DNA of 64,000 nucleotides from Lota lota (taxonomy: Eukaryota; Chordata; Actinopteri; Gadiformes; Lotidae). The stretch is taken from NCBI GenBank assembly GCA_026745465.1, contig JACYXH010000182.1:393501-457500 (forward strand). The letters are read 5' to 3'. A program made the translations under genes and the position numbers. Of the stretch, positions 33,461 to 44,208 are shown piece after piece; position 1 is the stretch's first letter, and each line of letters begins with the position of its first letter. The notes beneath the pieces are model-generated. The model saw only the letters and a list, made by a program, of their open reading frames with translations. It was not told the DNA's origin and made no database searches.

Positions 33461-34069
33461 TCAGTCAGTGAGGTATGAGGAGAACCATGATAGTGCAACA
33501 ACAGTGATCCCAATGTCAGCCAGACGTTCCAGGAGTAGTGGGTGGGAGATGGTGTCGAAGGCAGCAGTGAGGTCAAGGAGGATAAGGATGGTGAGCAAGC
33601 CAGAGTCAGATGCATGGAGGGGGTCATTGGTGATTTTAACCGAGGCTGTTTCAGTACTGTGCTTTGGGCTGAAACCAGATTGGAAGGGTTCGTGGAGGTT
33701 GTTTACTTCGAGGTAGGACTGAAGTTGAGCGGCAACCACCTTCTCAAAAGTTTTGGAAATTAAGGGAAGGTTGGAGATGAGCCTGTAGTTAATCAGGTCA
33801 GCTGGGTCATTACCAGGTATTTTGAGAGTGGGTGTAATTGTAGACGTTTTGAGAGTGGGTGGTACAGTTCCAGAGGTGAGGGAGGAGTTAATTACTTTTG
33901 TGATCATGGGAAAAATGGATGGCAGACAGGCTTTGACAAGGGTAGTTGGGAGGGGATCAAGCTGACAGTTAGTGGATTTGGCTTTAAGGATGAACTTAGA
34001 GATGGTGTCTTCCGTTGCTGGGGTGAAGTTGGAGAAGGAGCTGGTGGGAGTTTGGCCCACGGTAACCAT
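33461..34069 (-). pseudogene. L2-like reverse transcriptase fragment, copy D
   Basis: 202 codons, same extent as in copy C, with the LDLTAAFDTISH palm motif. It differs by very few residues and ends before the YADD box. Confidence 0.75.
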
Positions 34070-34096
34070 CCAAGGTGGATCCCCTAGGGAGGTGCC

Positions 34097-34903
34097 TTAC
34101 AAGGCCAGCTGTAGGTGGATGGTGTGGATTTTGGTGTCAAAGAATTGCAGAAAGGCAGTGTCGTGATCAGTGGAGATATTTAGGGGGAGGGTTCTGGCAA
34201 GCTGAAATAGGTGGCCGTCTGTCGAGGAGAGAGCTCGAGTGTTACCTTTGCCAGCGCTGATGAGGTTGGAATAATAGGGGGATTTGGCAGTGAAAAGGTA
34301 GAAGTATTGGTTTAGGTGTTCAACGTAGATTGGATGTGCACTGAGTCCAGTCTTTCTGCATGGCCACTTCAGTCGACTGCCAGTGGTTTTAAGCTGGCGG
34401 AGGTCAGCGGTGTACCTGGGAGCGGTGTGGGCGAAGGAGACTGTGCGGGTTCTTAGAGGAGCCAGGGCGTCGATGAAAGAGGAGAGACAGTCATTGTAGT
34501 AACTCACCAAGTCAGCAGGGGAGGATGATGGGGGAGGGCTAAGGTAGGGGTTAACGAGAGCAATGAGCTCTGTGGGGTTGATGTGCTTAATATTTCTGAA
34601 GGAGATGGTCCGTTGCTCTTTCACTTTGGGTAAGGGGGCATATACCACCAAGAACACAACTTTTTGGTCCGAGATAGGGAACTCAGCATCAGCGAGGTTA
34701 CAGGGAGTGATACCAGTGCAGCAGATTAGGTGTAGTATTTGACCTTTGTTCTGCGATTGGAAATGTACATGTTGCGTAATACCAAGACAGTCAATGAGTG
34801 ATGTGAAATCTTTGGTAAAGACACTGGAAGGGTCATGAATGTGGATGTTAAAGTCACCCAGAAGTTTAACGGTAGGGGACATTGAATATACAGATGTTAG
34901 CAA
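34097..34903 (-). pseudogene. L2-like endonuclease fragment, copy D
   Basis: 268 codons with LLGDFNIHIHDP and the SDQKVVF block, same limits as in copy C. The upstream catalytic-Glu segment (CFTETW) is in another frame because of the poly-C tract. Confidence 0.72.
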
Positions 34904-36037
34904 AGAGGAAAATTCAGTGAGAAAGACATCAGAGGGCTTTGGAGGTCTGTAGATGGTAACATTAATGGTGGGTTTAGAACCTATGAGTTTTACAGCTAAG
35001 CATTTGTAAGCTGAGTGATGGGGGACAGTGACAGCAATAACACTGATGCCCTCATGATGGCGCAGAGTGACACCGCCCCCCCCCCCCCCCCCCCCCCCCC
35101 CCCACTCCTGTTAGCACGGGGTTTACTAATATAGGCAAAGCTCGGTGGGACTGCTTTGTTAAGCTGGGAGAAGTAATCTGGCTGCTGCCAGGTCTCGGTG
35201 AAGCACAAAAAGTAAAGCTTCTGGTCCATAAGAAGCTCATAAACCAGCAGGGCCTTACTAGTAAGACATCTTAAGTTAAAAAGTTGTAAACAATCAAGTG
35301 GCGCATAGAAGGTGGCCTTGGCCAGGGGGGTTAACACACTGGAATCTTGATCGTTTGACAATGTTATGATGGGCAGGCAGAGCTGGAGGGGTCCTAAAGT
35401 CGGGCTCGGAGAGACAGCAGCTCTGCCGTGGAATATTTCAGCGGCAACCAGGCACATGCAACAATGAAACACATGATGGCGAGAAGATCCAAAAAGCGTA
35501 ATGAAGCAGCTTGATGTTCTGAATAAGGATGAGGATGCTACAAGTCCAGCTTGGCCGAGGCGTAGGAGTAGGCTAGAGGTTGTTAGCTGTAGCCACGAAG
35601 CTATTATCAGGGCATGGAGACCCGACACATGCCACAGAGCCAAACGACAGGTTAGCCGGCAGGCAGAAACCATGGAGAATAGCAGCAAACAGCCCCAATC
35701 AGGCGTGCGTAGCGAGAGCGAGACGCACCAGACCAGAGTATCCAGCCACAAAGGGCACAGAGGAGACCCGAAGGTCCCATACAGGTGAGACTTTACCGAC
35801 GAGGTTAGGGCCAGGGCATCGAGTTTCAACACAGTAGCGCTGACCACACATAGAGACAACCAGACTGTAGGACTACTATTTCAGCGTTGCAGACTGCTAA
35901 GTAGTGTAGAACAGTGTATAGCAGCTTGATTAAAGATATTGGACAAATAAAAAAGAAAGAATAATAATAATAAAAAGATATCACGGTGCAGGCATGGCAG
36001 CAGTTTTCCAGCGGTCCCTCCCCCCCCCAGGGGTGAG

Positions 36038-36259
36038 GTCCATATGTCTCTCTTCCTCAACACATCTTGCCCTCAACATTGTCAACGTTGCCATTCAGGG
36101 CCCTTAGAGATTGTTATTGCATGTGGCCACAGAGTCCAGGGAAATGGCCCAGTCAGAGGAGTGACTGACTATTTTGACCCTGTCGTCATCTTGACATGAC
36201 AACATATATAAAGCACATCCTGCTAGTAGCCACTGAGTTTACCTCTCCAGCTGACTGAG
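36038..36259 (+). promoter_or_regulatory. TAAR promoter and non-coding exon 1 (gene 5)
   Basis: 222-bp module. TATATAAA is at 36205-36212, exon 1 ends at 36259, and the donor is GTAAGC. The CAGTCAG arm pairs with CTGACT imperfectly here (GAGGAGTGACTGAC). Confidence 0.72.
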
Positions 36260-37171
36260 GTAAGCCTCATATAAACTAAACATAAATATTCTATACTTAA
36301 AAGTTATGGTAATGGTTATTAAATAATATGTCTGTTTGAACTTTAAGTATTTAGGGATCTTCCTTAAATACAACAGGTGGTAAGTAATTTATTGACGTTA
36401 TTTTTGTGGGATAATGTAATTTATTTTACCATTTGAATTAATAATGTAACATAAATTAACCATGTTTTATCTTTTTTTTCAGAAGTGTATTTGAAAAGAT
36501 GTATTCTAAAACATTTAATGTAACTGGCGATATTAAACATTCAAGGACTGTAAAGACTTGAAAGGATTAGAAATAGCAGTTTTTCTAAAGTTTAACATAC
36601 AAAACAGAAATACAGTACATTAAGGTCTTAATTAGTTTGTCATATTGAAGTTGTTTATGAATAAGGATTGTGGCATTACCTTTTTGCTCTCTGAATGAGG
36701 AATATTTCACCCCTTGCGTAAGCACATATGTTGGGTCTGATTAGGCTGATAATTACTTCTTGTCGGGACTGAATGCAATATGATGTGAAAGATCAATCAT
36801 TAGGCCTGCATTTAACAACATAAGTGTTTCGTGTCTATTGTCAGGTCTGGCAAAGCTTTGTCAAATCCTCTATTGATTATGATCACAGGCAAAATGACAC
36901 AACGCTCATGATATCAATGTCTATGATGTGTGATATGACATCTATGACAACTGATGTTGCTGCATATGATGCACATGATTCATGTGTGTTTTCCCTCAGG
37001 TTTTTTGCATATGGGGGCCAGAAACCCTTAATGCACCCCCCCCCCCCCCCCCCAACTCAAACAATGTTTAATCGTCAATGATGTAATAATGACTCTTTCA
37101 GGTTGCCGAAAGCATGACCTAATTTACTTAGCTTTATCCCTCCCCCACCCTTCCACTTCCTTCCATCGCAG
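36260..37171 (+). other. 5'UTR intron of gene 5
   Basis: 912-bp intron of the gene 3/4 type, with the conserved TTTTTTTTCAG block near 36473-36482 and a poly-C run at about 37037-37053. Acceptor CGCAG at 37167-37171. Confidence 0.6.
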
Positions 37172-37175
37172 GTTG

Positions 37176-38159
37176 ATGGAGCCTGAGTTCTGCTACGGGA
37201 ATGGCTCGTGTGTGAGGACGGTCTACCCCGTCGCTGTTCGCGTCATCCTCTACTTGAGCCTGGGGTCTACGGTGGTCCTCACGGTGCTGGGTAATCTCTT
37301 TGTGATCGTGGCCATTGGTCACTTCAAGCAACTCCACACGCCCACAAACTACCTGACCCTCTCCCTGGCCATAACCGACCTCCTGCTGGGGGTGCTGGTC
37401 ATGTTCCCCTACATGATTCGCGCCGTCGAGAACTGCTGGTACTTCGGGGAAATGTTCTGCAAGCTCTTCACCAGCTCTGACATCTTGCTGTGCACCGCGT
37501 CCATCTTGAACCTGTCCTTTATATCTATCGACCGCTATTATGCCGTGTGCCACCCTCTGCTCTACCCCCGTAAGATAACGGTTCACACAGCAGTCATCAT
37601 GATCCTGGTCACCTGGTGTGTCTCGGCTGTGGTCGGCTTCGGGATGATCTTCTTCAAGCTGAATGTAATAGGAATCGAGGAGATCTACTATAACAATGTG
37701 GCGTGTGAAGGAGGGTGCTTTATGTTTCAGAGTAGGTTGTCCATCACTGTCGCGCCCATTATCTCCTTCTACATCCCTGGGGTCATTATGCTGGGCATCT
37801 ACCTGAAGATCTATGTGGTTGCCCGGAGACAAGTGCGCACCATAGGCCTACAGACCACCAGCTCCTCCAAGGTGGACAAGCACCAGAGGAAAGCCACCAA
37901 AACGCTGGCCATCATCATGGGCGTGTTTTTATCCTTCTGGGCACCGTTTTTTATCCTTAACAACATCAACCCCTTAATCAACTTCTCCGTTCCACCCTCC
38001 TTGTTCGATACACTCGGGTGGCTGGGGTATCTGAATTCCACCGTCAACCCGCTGGTGTATGCCTTCTTCTACAGTTGGTTCAGAAAGGCATTTCAAATAA
38101 TCGTTTCTGGTAGCATCTTTCGGTCAGACATGTCTGACACAAAATTGTTCGCAAAGTGA
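37176..38159 (+). CDS. TAAR-like receptor, gene 5
   Basis: Complete 327-residue TAAR-like receptor. The start is MEPEFCYGNGSC; an in-frame ATG at 37089 lies inside the intron and was rejected. All family marks are present. Asp3.32 is kept (CKLFTSSD), as is Tyr7.43 (WLGYLNSTVNPLVY), so an amine ligand is plausible. The rest of the protein resembles genes 3 and 4 (IYYNN in ECL2, NINPLI in ECL3), so TM3 and the remaining helices point to different closest relatives, as a gene-conversion mosaic would. TM5 reads SITVAPIISFYIPG. The C-terminus ends LFAK rather than LFAE. The frame is intact. Confidence 0.95.
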   Translation: MEPEFCYGNGSCVRTVYPVAVRVILYLSLGSTVVLTVLGNLFVIVAIGHFKQLHTPTNYLTLSLAITDLLLGVLVMFPYMIRAVENCWYFGEMFCKLFTSSDILLCTASILNLSFISIDRYYAVCHPLLYPRKITVHTAVIMILVTWCVSAVVGFGMIFFKLNVIGIEEIYYNNVACEGGCFMFQSRLSITVAPIISFYIPGVIMLGIYLKIYVVARRQVRTIGLQTTSSSKVDKHQRKATKTLAIIMGVFLSFWAPFFILNNINPLINFSVPPSLFDTLGWLGYLNSTVNPLVYAFFYSWFRKAFQIIVSGSIFRSDMSDTKLFAK

Positions 38160-39247
38160 CAGTAGTTTCATGTTGAAGCTTCCAAGAAGATGTGGGGCCA
38201 TAAAATGAAAGGCTTAGCTACTGATAGTTGGAAATTCTAATTGTGTTTTCCCCATTTTAACTGTTAATTTATCATTTAAAGTACTATAACATTTTACATG
38301 ACACCCCAAATTTGCAAAATGCTAATTTTGAAGATGATATTTGTTATCCCGGTGATATAATTGATCTCTGGCTCAGAAAGTCAGAACACATTGTTTTTAA
38401 TCAACTACGAAAAGGGCCAGTGTATTTGAAAATGTATGTACTGTGGACCAAGCAATGTATATGTACTTTGTGTGCTTTGCCACAAAACATTTGAAAAAGG
38501 AATGATACCACAAAATTAAGCAAAATGCATTGTAAGATGTACCACAAGCACTGCAAAGACACAAATTTGCAAATTAGTCAAAATGCCTACTATGGAAGAA
38601 CAGGAAACCATATAATACACCCATATACTACAAGACAGCCATACATCGTCCTTCATGATAATAAGTCCATGCCTATTACATATTTTGGAATATAATGTAT
38701 GTTCTAGAAATACATATATTAAAGACGACAAAACTTTGAATTCAATTAACAAATACCTCCCGCACCAATTTGATCCATGCAATTGTTTTTGTTATGTGCT
38801 CACAAATATGTCACAAAAATAAAAAAGCAAAACAAACTCATGAACTACAATGGATCAACATGTTTTAGACTATAATGAATGACAAAGGTTTTTATGTGTC
38901 TGATGAAAAAATATTTATTGTAAAACACTTTGTTTTCAAAGCATTTCATTTAATGGAGCATCATCATGGGAAGACCCATTGGCAGCATTTACCAAGCATC
39001 TTCAGAGAGATAATGAGTATACATTTTTCTTATTGGGAAACTTTCATTTCTTAGGCTGTAACATCAAAGGATTTAAGTCTGATATTAAGAAAACAAAGAT
39101 GTTTGTGGAGGCTGTCATGGATTTGTTCAGTTCCACTCTCTTTAACCCCAGAAATCTCCAGAAAAGTGAATTTAATGAATATTGGTGTTCTTCTAATACT
39201 TGACTAGATTCATGAAAAAACTGTGTCAAAAGGGTGTTAAAGGAGCT
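38160..39247. other. 3' flank of gene 5
   Basis: AT-rich block homologous to the gene 1 flank, with the Rex1 target site empty (GAGCATCATCATGGGAAG near 38957). No gene seen. Confidence 0.55.
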
Positions 39248-39865
39248 TAATAATAAAAAATAAGAAATAAGAAATACTAATTCATTTTAATTCAAGGTGC
39301 CTTTCATGACACCCAAGGTCCCCTTACAATTCATAAAACAATCAAGAGATATGGTCAACATGATTAAAAGAACATAAGGTTGGGAGACACAGGTAGTAGG
39401 GGGATAAGAACAGTGGCAAAACGGGCATACAAAGGGAAACGCACAGTAGAGGTGACATTGAAGTGAGTAGGCCAGTTTGAACAGATGTGTTTTAAGGTGG
39501 GATTTGAATGTTATGGTGTCAGACTGTTGAATGTGCGGGGGCAGGGAGTTCCAAAGCCTGGGAGCAGTGTAGCTGAAGGCCCTAGCACCCATGGCGCTAA
39601 GGCGTGAGGTTGGGATGGAGAGTAGACCAGCTGAGGATTAGCGAAGGGAGCAGCAGGGGCTGTGCTCCTGAAGGAGGTTGGAAAGATAAGTGGGGGCTAG
39701 GTTGTGCAGGGCTTTGTAGGTGAGCAGAAGGTTTTTAAAGTCAACCCGGTGATGGACAGGGAGTCAGTGTAGTTGGATGAGAATGGGGGTGATGTGGGCG
39801 GATGATTTGGTGCAGGTAATGATCCGGGCAGCAGATTTCTGGATGATTTGAAGCCTGTTGAGCAG

Positions 39866-40207
39866 TGTAGCAATGGTGGTTATCTCCATGGTACACGCCA
39901 CCTAGGTGGCTGCCATACTCCACCTAGGGGACTTTTACTGGGCTCCTCCAAACAAAGGACACAGGGTGGTGATGTTGGAACCGGTTTATTGCCAAGGTTG
40001 CGTATAATGATACCAACAGATGGTGACCCATGCTGCCATGTAGGAGATCTCTCTTGAGTGTGTGCGGTGATGGCTGGTTTAACCTATGCACACTGATTGC
40101 TCAATGTGCAACAGGTGTGCAGCCTCACCCAGCTTCAGATTCCAATCAGTGTGACTCGGGCCAGGTGAGGCTGCTTAAACCAGCCATCATCCACACATAC
40201 TCCCACA
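39866..40207 (-). mobile_element. Solo LTR (342 bp) with internal inverted repeat, in L2 copy E
   Basis: Starts TGTAGCAATGG, ends ACTCCCACA, and is flanked by the perfect 5-bp duplication AGCAG (39861-39865, 40208-40212). The empty site is seen in the other L2 copies. AATAAACC on the minus strand suggests a minus orientation. The same family is found in the introns of genes 8 and 9. No internal region remains; fossil. Confidence 0.78.
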
Positions 40208-40551
40208 AGCAGTTTGGTGGGGAGACCAGAGAAAACAGTAATACAGTAGTATATTCCGGGAAGTGACGAATGCATGGACCAATGTGTTGAGTTGAGTGAT
40301 GGATTGAGACAGGGATGGGCAAAGTCTGGAATTGTTGCATAGATGGAAGAATGCAGTCCGGGTGATGATTTTTTGGGTGAAGTGCAAAGGAAACGGTGTT
40401 GTCCAGAGGGACACAAAGGCTCTTGACTTGGCTGGAGACGGGTACAGGGAAGCCATCGATGATAATTTTAGGGGTTCTGGTGTTTTGGGCTTTGGAGAGA
40501 GTTGCTTTGGAGCCAATGAGCAGGAACTCAGCTTTGCTGCCATTGAGCTTC

Positions 40552-40972
40552 TAATGGAAATTTCCTTAAGACATGTTCGCAAGACACTAAGACACTGTGA
40601 CCCTTTAGTTATTCTGTATAGTAAACATTTTACTGTTTCTACCGTGCATATCGCCCCGGAGGGAAACTGAGACAGCTTCGGCTGACTCAGACACAGCAAT
40701 ACCACGAGCTACATCCTGAGATGGCCGAAAGGAGTGGTGGCCTAACTGCAGCTGTGCCCTCAAGGACGTTCCCCTGCTTTCAACCTTGGAGTGTGCCCAC
40801 TATTCGGGGCTCACTACAGCGCTTACACCTTTGCATGCTTGACGTGTTGTATGTGTTCTCTCTGCGCAGAGACCCCCTTTATCTTATACTTTTTCTCAGC
40901 CTTCATTAAAATAAACTCTTTAAGTTTATTCTGAGTCACGTTGTCAATACACTTCAAAGAATTTGCACCCCA
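40552..40972 (+). mobile_element. LTR-like insertion (421 bp) in L2 copy E
   Basis: A foreign segment flanked by AGCTTC (40546-40551 and 40973-40978). The uninterrupted L2 reads GCCATTGAGCTTCCAA. Near its right end it holds CTTCATTAAAATAAAC followed by a T/G-rich tail, like the poly(A)-signal region of a retroviral-type LTR. A solo LTR is the best guess. The start is TAATGG rather than TG, so the left edge may be off by a few bases. Family unknown; fossil. Confidence 0.55.
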
Positions 40973-41208
40973 AGCTTCAAAAGGGTCCTGCTCATCCAGC
41001 TCATGATGTTCTGGAGGCAGGTGGCGAGGGAGGAGGGAGGAAGGGCAGTGTTGGGATTAGAAAAGATGTAGACCTGTGTATCATCAGCGTAGCAGTGAAA
41101 GTGGACTTCTTGCTGACGGAGGATTATGCACAGGGGAAGAAGGTAAAATATGAATGGGATGGACCCAGTACTGACCCCTGGGGGACACCCAGTGGAACAG
41201 CAGAACAC
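40954..41208 (-). pseudogene. L2-like RT fragment with YADD box, copy E
   Basis: 84 codons with GVSTGSIPFIFYLLPL, HFHCYADDTQVYI and LQNIMSWMS, the only copy in the window with an undamaged catalytic YADD sequence. It is isolated from the rest of the RT by frame changes. Confidence 0.7.
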
Positions 41209-41981
41209 CTAGACCTTTGGTTCCTCAGTTGGACAAACAGTTTTCGGTCAGTGAGGTATGAGGAGAACCATGATAGTGCAACAACAGTGATCCCAATGTC
41301 AGCCAGACGTTCCAGGAGTAGTACGTGGGAGATGGTGTCGATGGTGTCGCAACCACCCTCTCAAGACTTTTGGAAATTAAGGGAAGGTATAGATGAGCCT
41401 GTAGTTAATCAGGTCAGCTGGGTCAGCACCATGTTTTTTGAGGGTGGGCGTTTTGAGAGTGGGTGGTACAGTTCCAGAGGTGATGGAGGAGTTATTTATG
41501 TTTGTGATCATGGGAAAAATGGATGGCAGACAGGCTTTGACAAGGGTAGTGGGGAGGGGATCAAGCTGACAGTTAGTGGATTTGGCTTTAAGGATGAACT
41601 TAGAGATGGTGTCTTCCGTTGCTGGGGTGAAGTTGGAGAAGGAGCTGGTGGTAGGTTGGCCCATGGTAATCATCCAAGGTGGATCCTCTGGGGAGGTGCC
41701 TTACGAGGCCAGCTGTAGGTGGATGGTTTTGATTTTGGTGTCAAAGAATTGAAGAAAGGCAGTGCAGTGATCAGTGGAGATATTTAGGGGAAGGGTTCTG
41801 GGGAGCTGAAATAGGTGGCCGACTGTCGAGGAGAGAGCTCGAGTGTTGCCTTTGCCAGTGCTGATGAGGTTGGAATAGTAGGAGGATTTGGCAGTGAAGA
41901 GGGTGTCCAAGTATTGGTGTAGGTGTATCACGGTGCAGGCATAGTAGCAGCTTTCCAGTGGTCCCTCCTCCCAAGGGTGAG

Positions 41982-42084
41982 GTCCTTATGTCTCTCTTCC
42001 TCAACACATCTAACCCTAACCCTAACCGACCGTAGCACTGCCACGCCTCGAAAGATTTGCGTTGCACATTTTGCATTAGACTGT
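41982..42084. other. Duplication junction with telomere-like repeats
   Basis: After the L2 5' end, about 36 bp of TAAR promoter flank (GTCCTTATGTCTCTC onwards) break off at 42010-42028 into TAACCCTAACCCTAACC, followed by about 55 bp of unmatched sequence and then gene 7/8-type 3' flank. It marks the seam between the L2-containing subarray (left) and the L2-free subarray (right). Confidence 0.6.
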
Positions 42085-42631
42085 TGGACTTCTCCCCTCT
42101 TTAAGGTTGTAATACTTCCACACCGCTGACATGGCCATTCTCCATGTAGCTCTCACGTTGCAGCTCTCATTCTCATGCGACCAATTAGCTACTACTGTTG
42201 TTGTCACGTGACACACTGCGCATGTCGGGTCATATTTTCTGTGTTGTTTCCAGCGTTCTGGGCCAGTGTCTGCCCGATCCTGATGCTGTGTATCGGAACG
42301 GGACATCCCAAGTTCATATAAAATGTATAATGTGGCATGGTTCACTCAAGTCAACTCTCTTTAACCTCTTTAACCTCCAGGAAAGTGGAAACCTTGAATT
42401 CTGGTTGACTTCGAATACTTGAATTGGTTAATGGCTAAATGTGAATGTTGTTCTTGACTGACAAAATATATGTCAAATCTTGGAGTAAATCTATTGGAGA
42501 TCAGAAAACATATGTCCTACTGTTCTCAACATGTCCATTTAAAGCTCTTTAAAAATGATAAGTACGAATTTAAACAGATATTCAAATAAAACAAAATTAT
42601 CAGAACAACAACACTGCGCCAAAAAGGTGTG
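42085..42631. other. Spacer of the gene 7/8 type before gene 6
   Basis: 42085-42430 is nearly identical to the 3' flanks of genes 7 and 8 (GGTTGTAATACTTCCACACC onwards), although the CDS before it is gene 5. No gene is seen. It is derived from the same ancestral flank as 1640-1740 (CTCTCTTTAACC, CCAG, AAAGTGGAA). Confidence 0.55.
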
Positions 42632-42832
42632 GTTCATATATCTCTCTTTCTCAACAAATATTACCCTCAACTTTGTCCACGTCGCATTCACAGCCCTTTC
42701 CTCAGAGTCCAGGGAAATGGCCCAGTCAGAGCAATGGCTGAATGTTTCGACCATGTCGTCATCTTGACATGACAATATATATAAAGCACATCCTGCTAGT
42801 AGCCACTGAGTTTACCTCTCCAGCTGACTGAG
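42632..42832 (+). promoter_or_regulatory. TAAR promoter and non-coding exon 1 (gene 6)
   Basis: TATATAAA at 42778-42785. Exon 1 ends at 42832 before GTAAGC. The module is about 20 bp shorter than in genes 2-5, lacking part of the GGCCCTTAGAGATTGTTATTG segment. The palindrome reads GTCGTCATC..CATGACAAT, weaker than in genes 2 and 9. Confidence 0.7.
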
Positions 42833-44204
42833 GTAAGCCCCACCTAATGCTTTATCACACTTTAAACTATTTGCTCTCCAAGTTAAATTGAATACATAAG
42901 AGTAATGGTAATGGTTATTAAATAATATATGTCTATCTTTACTAAATATTTGGGGAAGTTCCTTAAATATGACGAGTTCTAGGTAACGTATTGATATTAT
43001 TTGTGTGTAACATCTTTATTTTGTTTTACCAGTTTGATTATTTTTGTATTAAGAAGAACCCCATTTAATCGGATTTTCTTTTCAGAAGTATATTTGAATG
43101 GACGTCCTGCTAAAAAAAATCATATTACTGGCCATATAAAAAATGCAGGGACTGTAAAGACGGTGGATAGGATAAGCAGAGACATGTCAGTTATTCTATG
43201 GTTTAACACACAGCAACAGAAATACAGTTCATTAAACTCATAATCACGGATTATTATAATACTTTTGTTATTCCTCAGTCAGAGAGCAAAAAAGTCATCA
43301 AACAATCCTTAAATATAAACAACTACAACATAAATATAGTTAACTAAGCTCTTATGTAGTGATCTTGTAGTTGTTTATGAATAAGGATTGTGGCATGGCT
43401 TTCTTTACTCTCTGAATGAGGAATATTTAGCAACTTAAGTAAGCACATATGTTGGGTTTGAACAGCCGGAAAATTGCTTGTTGTCGTGACAACATTACAA
43501 TACGATGTTCCAGGTATTATGAACAGTAAATCCTTGCTGTCATTTTTCATTGTAATTTATCACTGAACAATGGCAAAAACAAATACATTGTATTATTTCT
43601 AATAGTATATATGGTTAAGTCTATGAAAGCTTTTCCTAGTAAAATTCTTGAAGAGTGTTCATTGTACACAATGATTGCATCACAGAATGGATGGGCTACG
43701 AAGAGATCCTGCTGTACCACATGTTGACTCATCAACATGATTCACTCATTTAACAAAAGTGCCATAAGGTGGAAATGATGCAAGCTTAGGTGTAGGCCTG
43801 CATTTAGCAACATTAGATTGTATTGACTATTGTAAACGCTGGCAAAGTTGTCAAATCTTCCATTGATTATGATGGCAGACGAAATAACACAACTCTCATA
43901 ATATCATTATTAAATGCACTATCATCATCTGAATTGTATACCGGTTCTATGACACATGATGTTTCTGCATATGATTCAAATGTCTCATGTATGTTTTGAC
44001 TCAGATCCTTTGCATATGGGTGCCCAAACCCCTCAATCCTCTCCCACAGCTATGTTTGTACATCAACAATGTAATAATGTCTCTTTCAGGTAGCGGAAAG
44101 AATGACCCCATTTACTAAAACCCTGTCTCTCCCCCACCCTTCCCCACCCTTCCCCACCCTCCATCCCTCTCTGGGTGGAGACCTTGTCTCCCCCCCTATC
44201 GCAG
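42833..44204 (+). other. 5'UTR intron of gene 6
   Basis: 1,372-bp intron, near-identical to that of gene 2 except that the (CCCT)n expansion is replaced by a short CCCACCCTTCC repeat at 44131-44163. Conserved TTTTCTTTTCAG block near 43074-43085. Acceptor CGCAG ends at 44204. Confidence 0.62.
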
Positions 44205-44208
44205 GTCG

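Larger units (their letters stand above)
25834..36037 (-). mobile_element. L2-like LINE, copy D (split by nested LTR elements)
   Basis: The same LINE as copy C. Its 3' part is 25834-26692 and its 5' part 33084-36037; between them lies a solo-type LTR that itself contains a complete gypsy element. It has RT (33461-34069), endonuclease (34097-34903) and N-terminal region (34996-35859), with the same in-frame TAA between endonuclease and RT. The poly-C tract at 35077-35103 is the longest of the copies. The 5' end abuts the gene 5 promoter. Confidence 0.85.
39248..41981 (-). mobile_element. L2-like LINE, copy E (decayed, with two LTR insertions)
   Basis: The most eroded L2 copy. The 3' part is 39248-39865; a 342-bp LTR (39866-40207) and a 421-bp LTR-like insert (40552-40972) interrupt it; the RT remnant (40973-41700) still shows a YADDTQVY box near 41090 on the minus strand. 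A large internal deletion joins the RT/linker region (about 41930) to the 5' end sequence (41931-41981), removing the endonuclease. It shares the endonuclease-RT TAA with copies A, C and D. Confidence 0.8.

Noticed and set aside
42010-42028. True telomeric or subtelomeric repeat
   Set aside because: Fewer than three units are present and gene-bearing sequence continues on both sides. At most it is a scar at a breakpoint.
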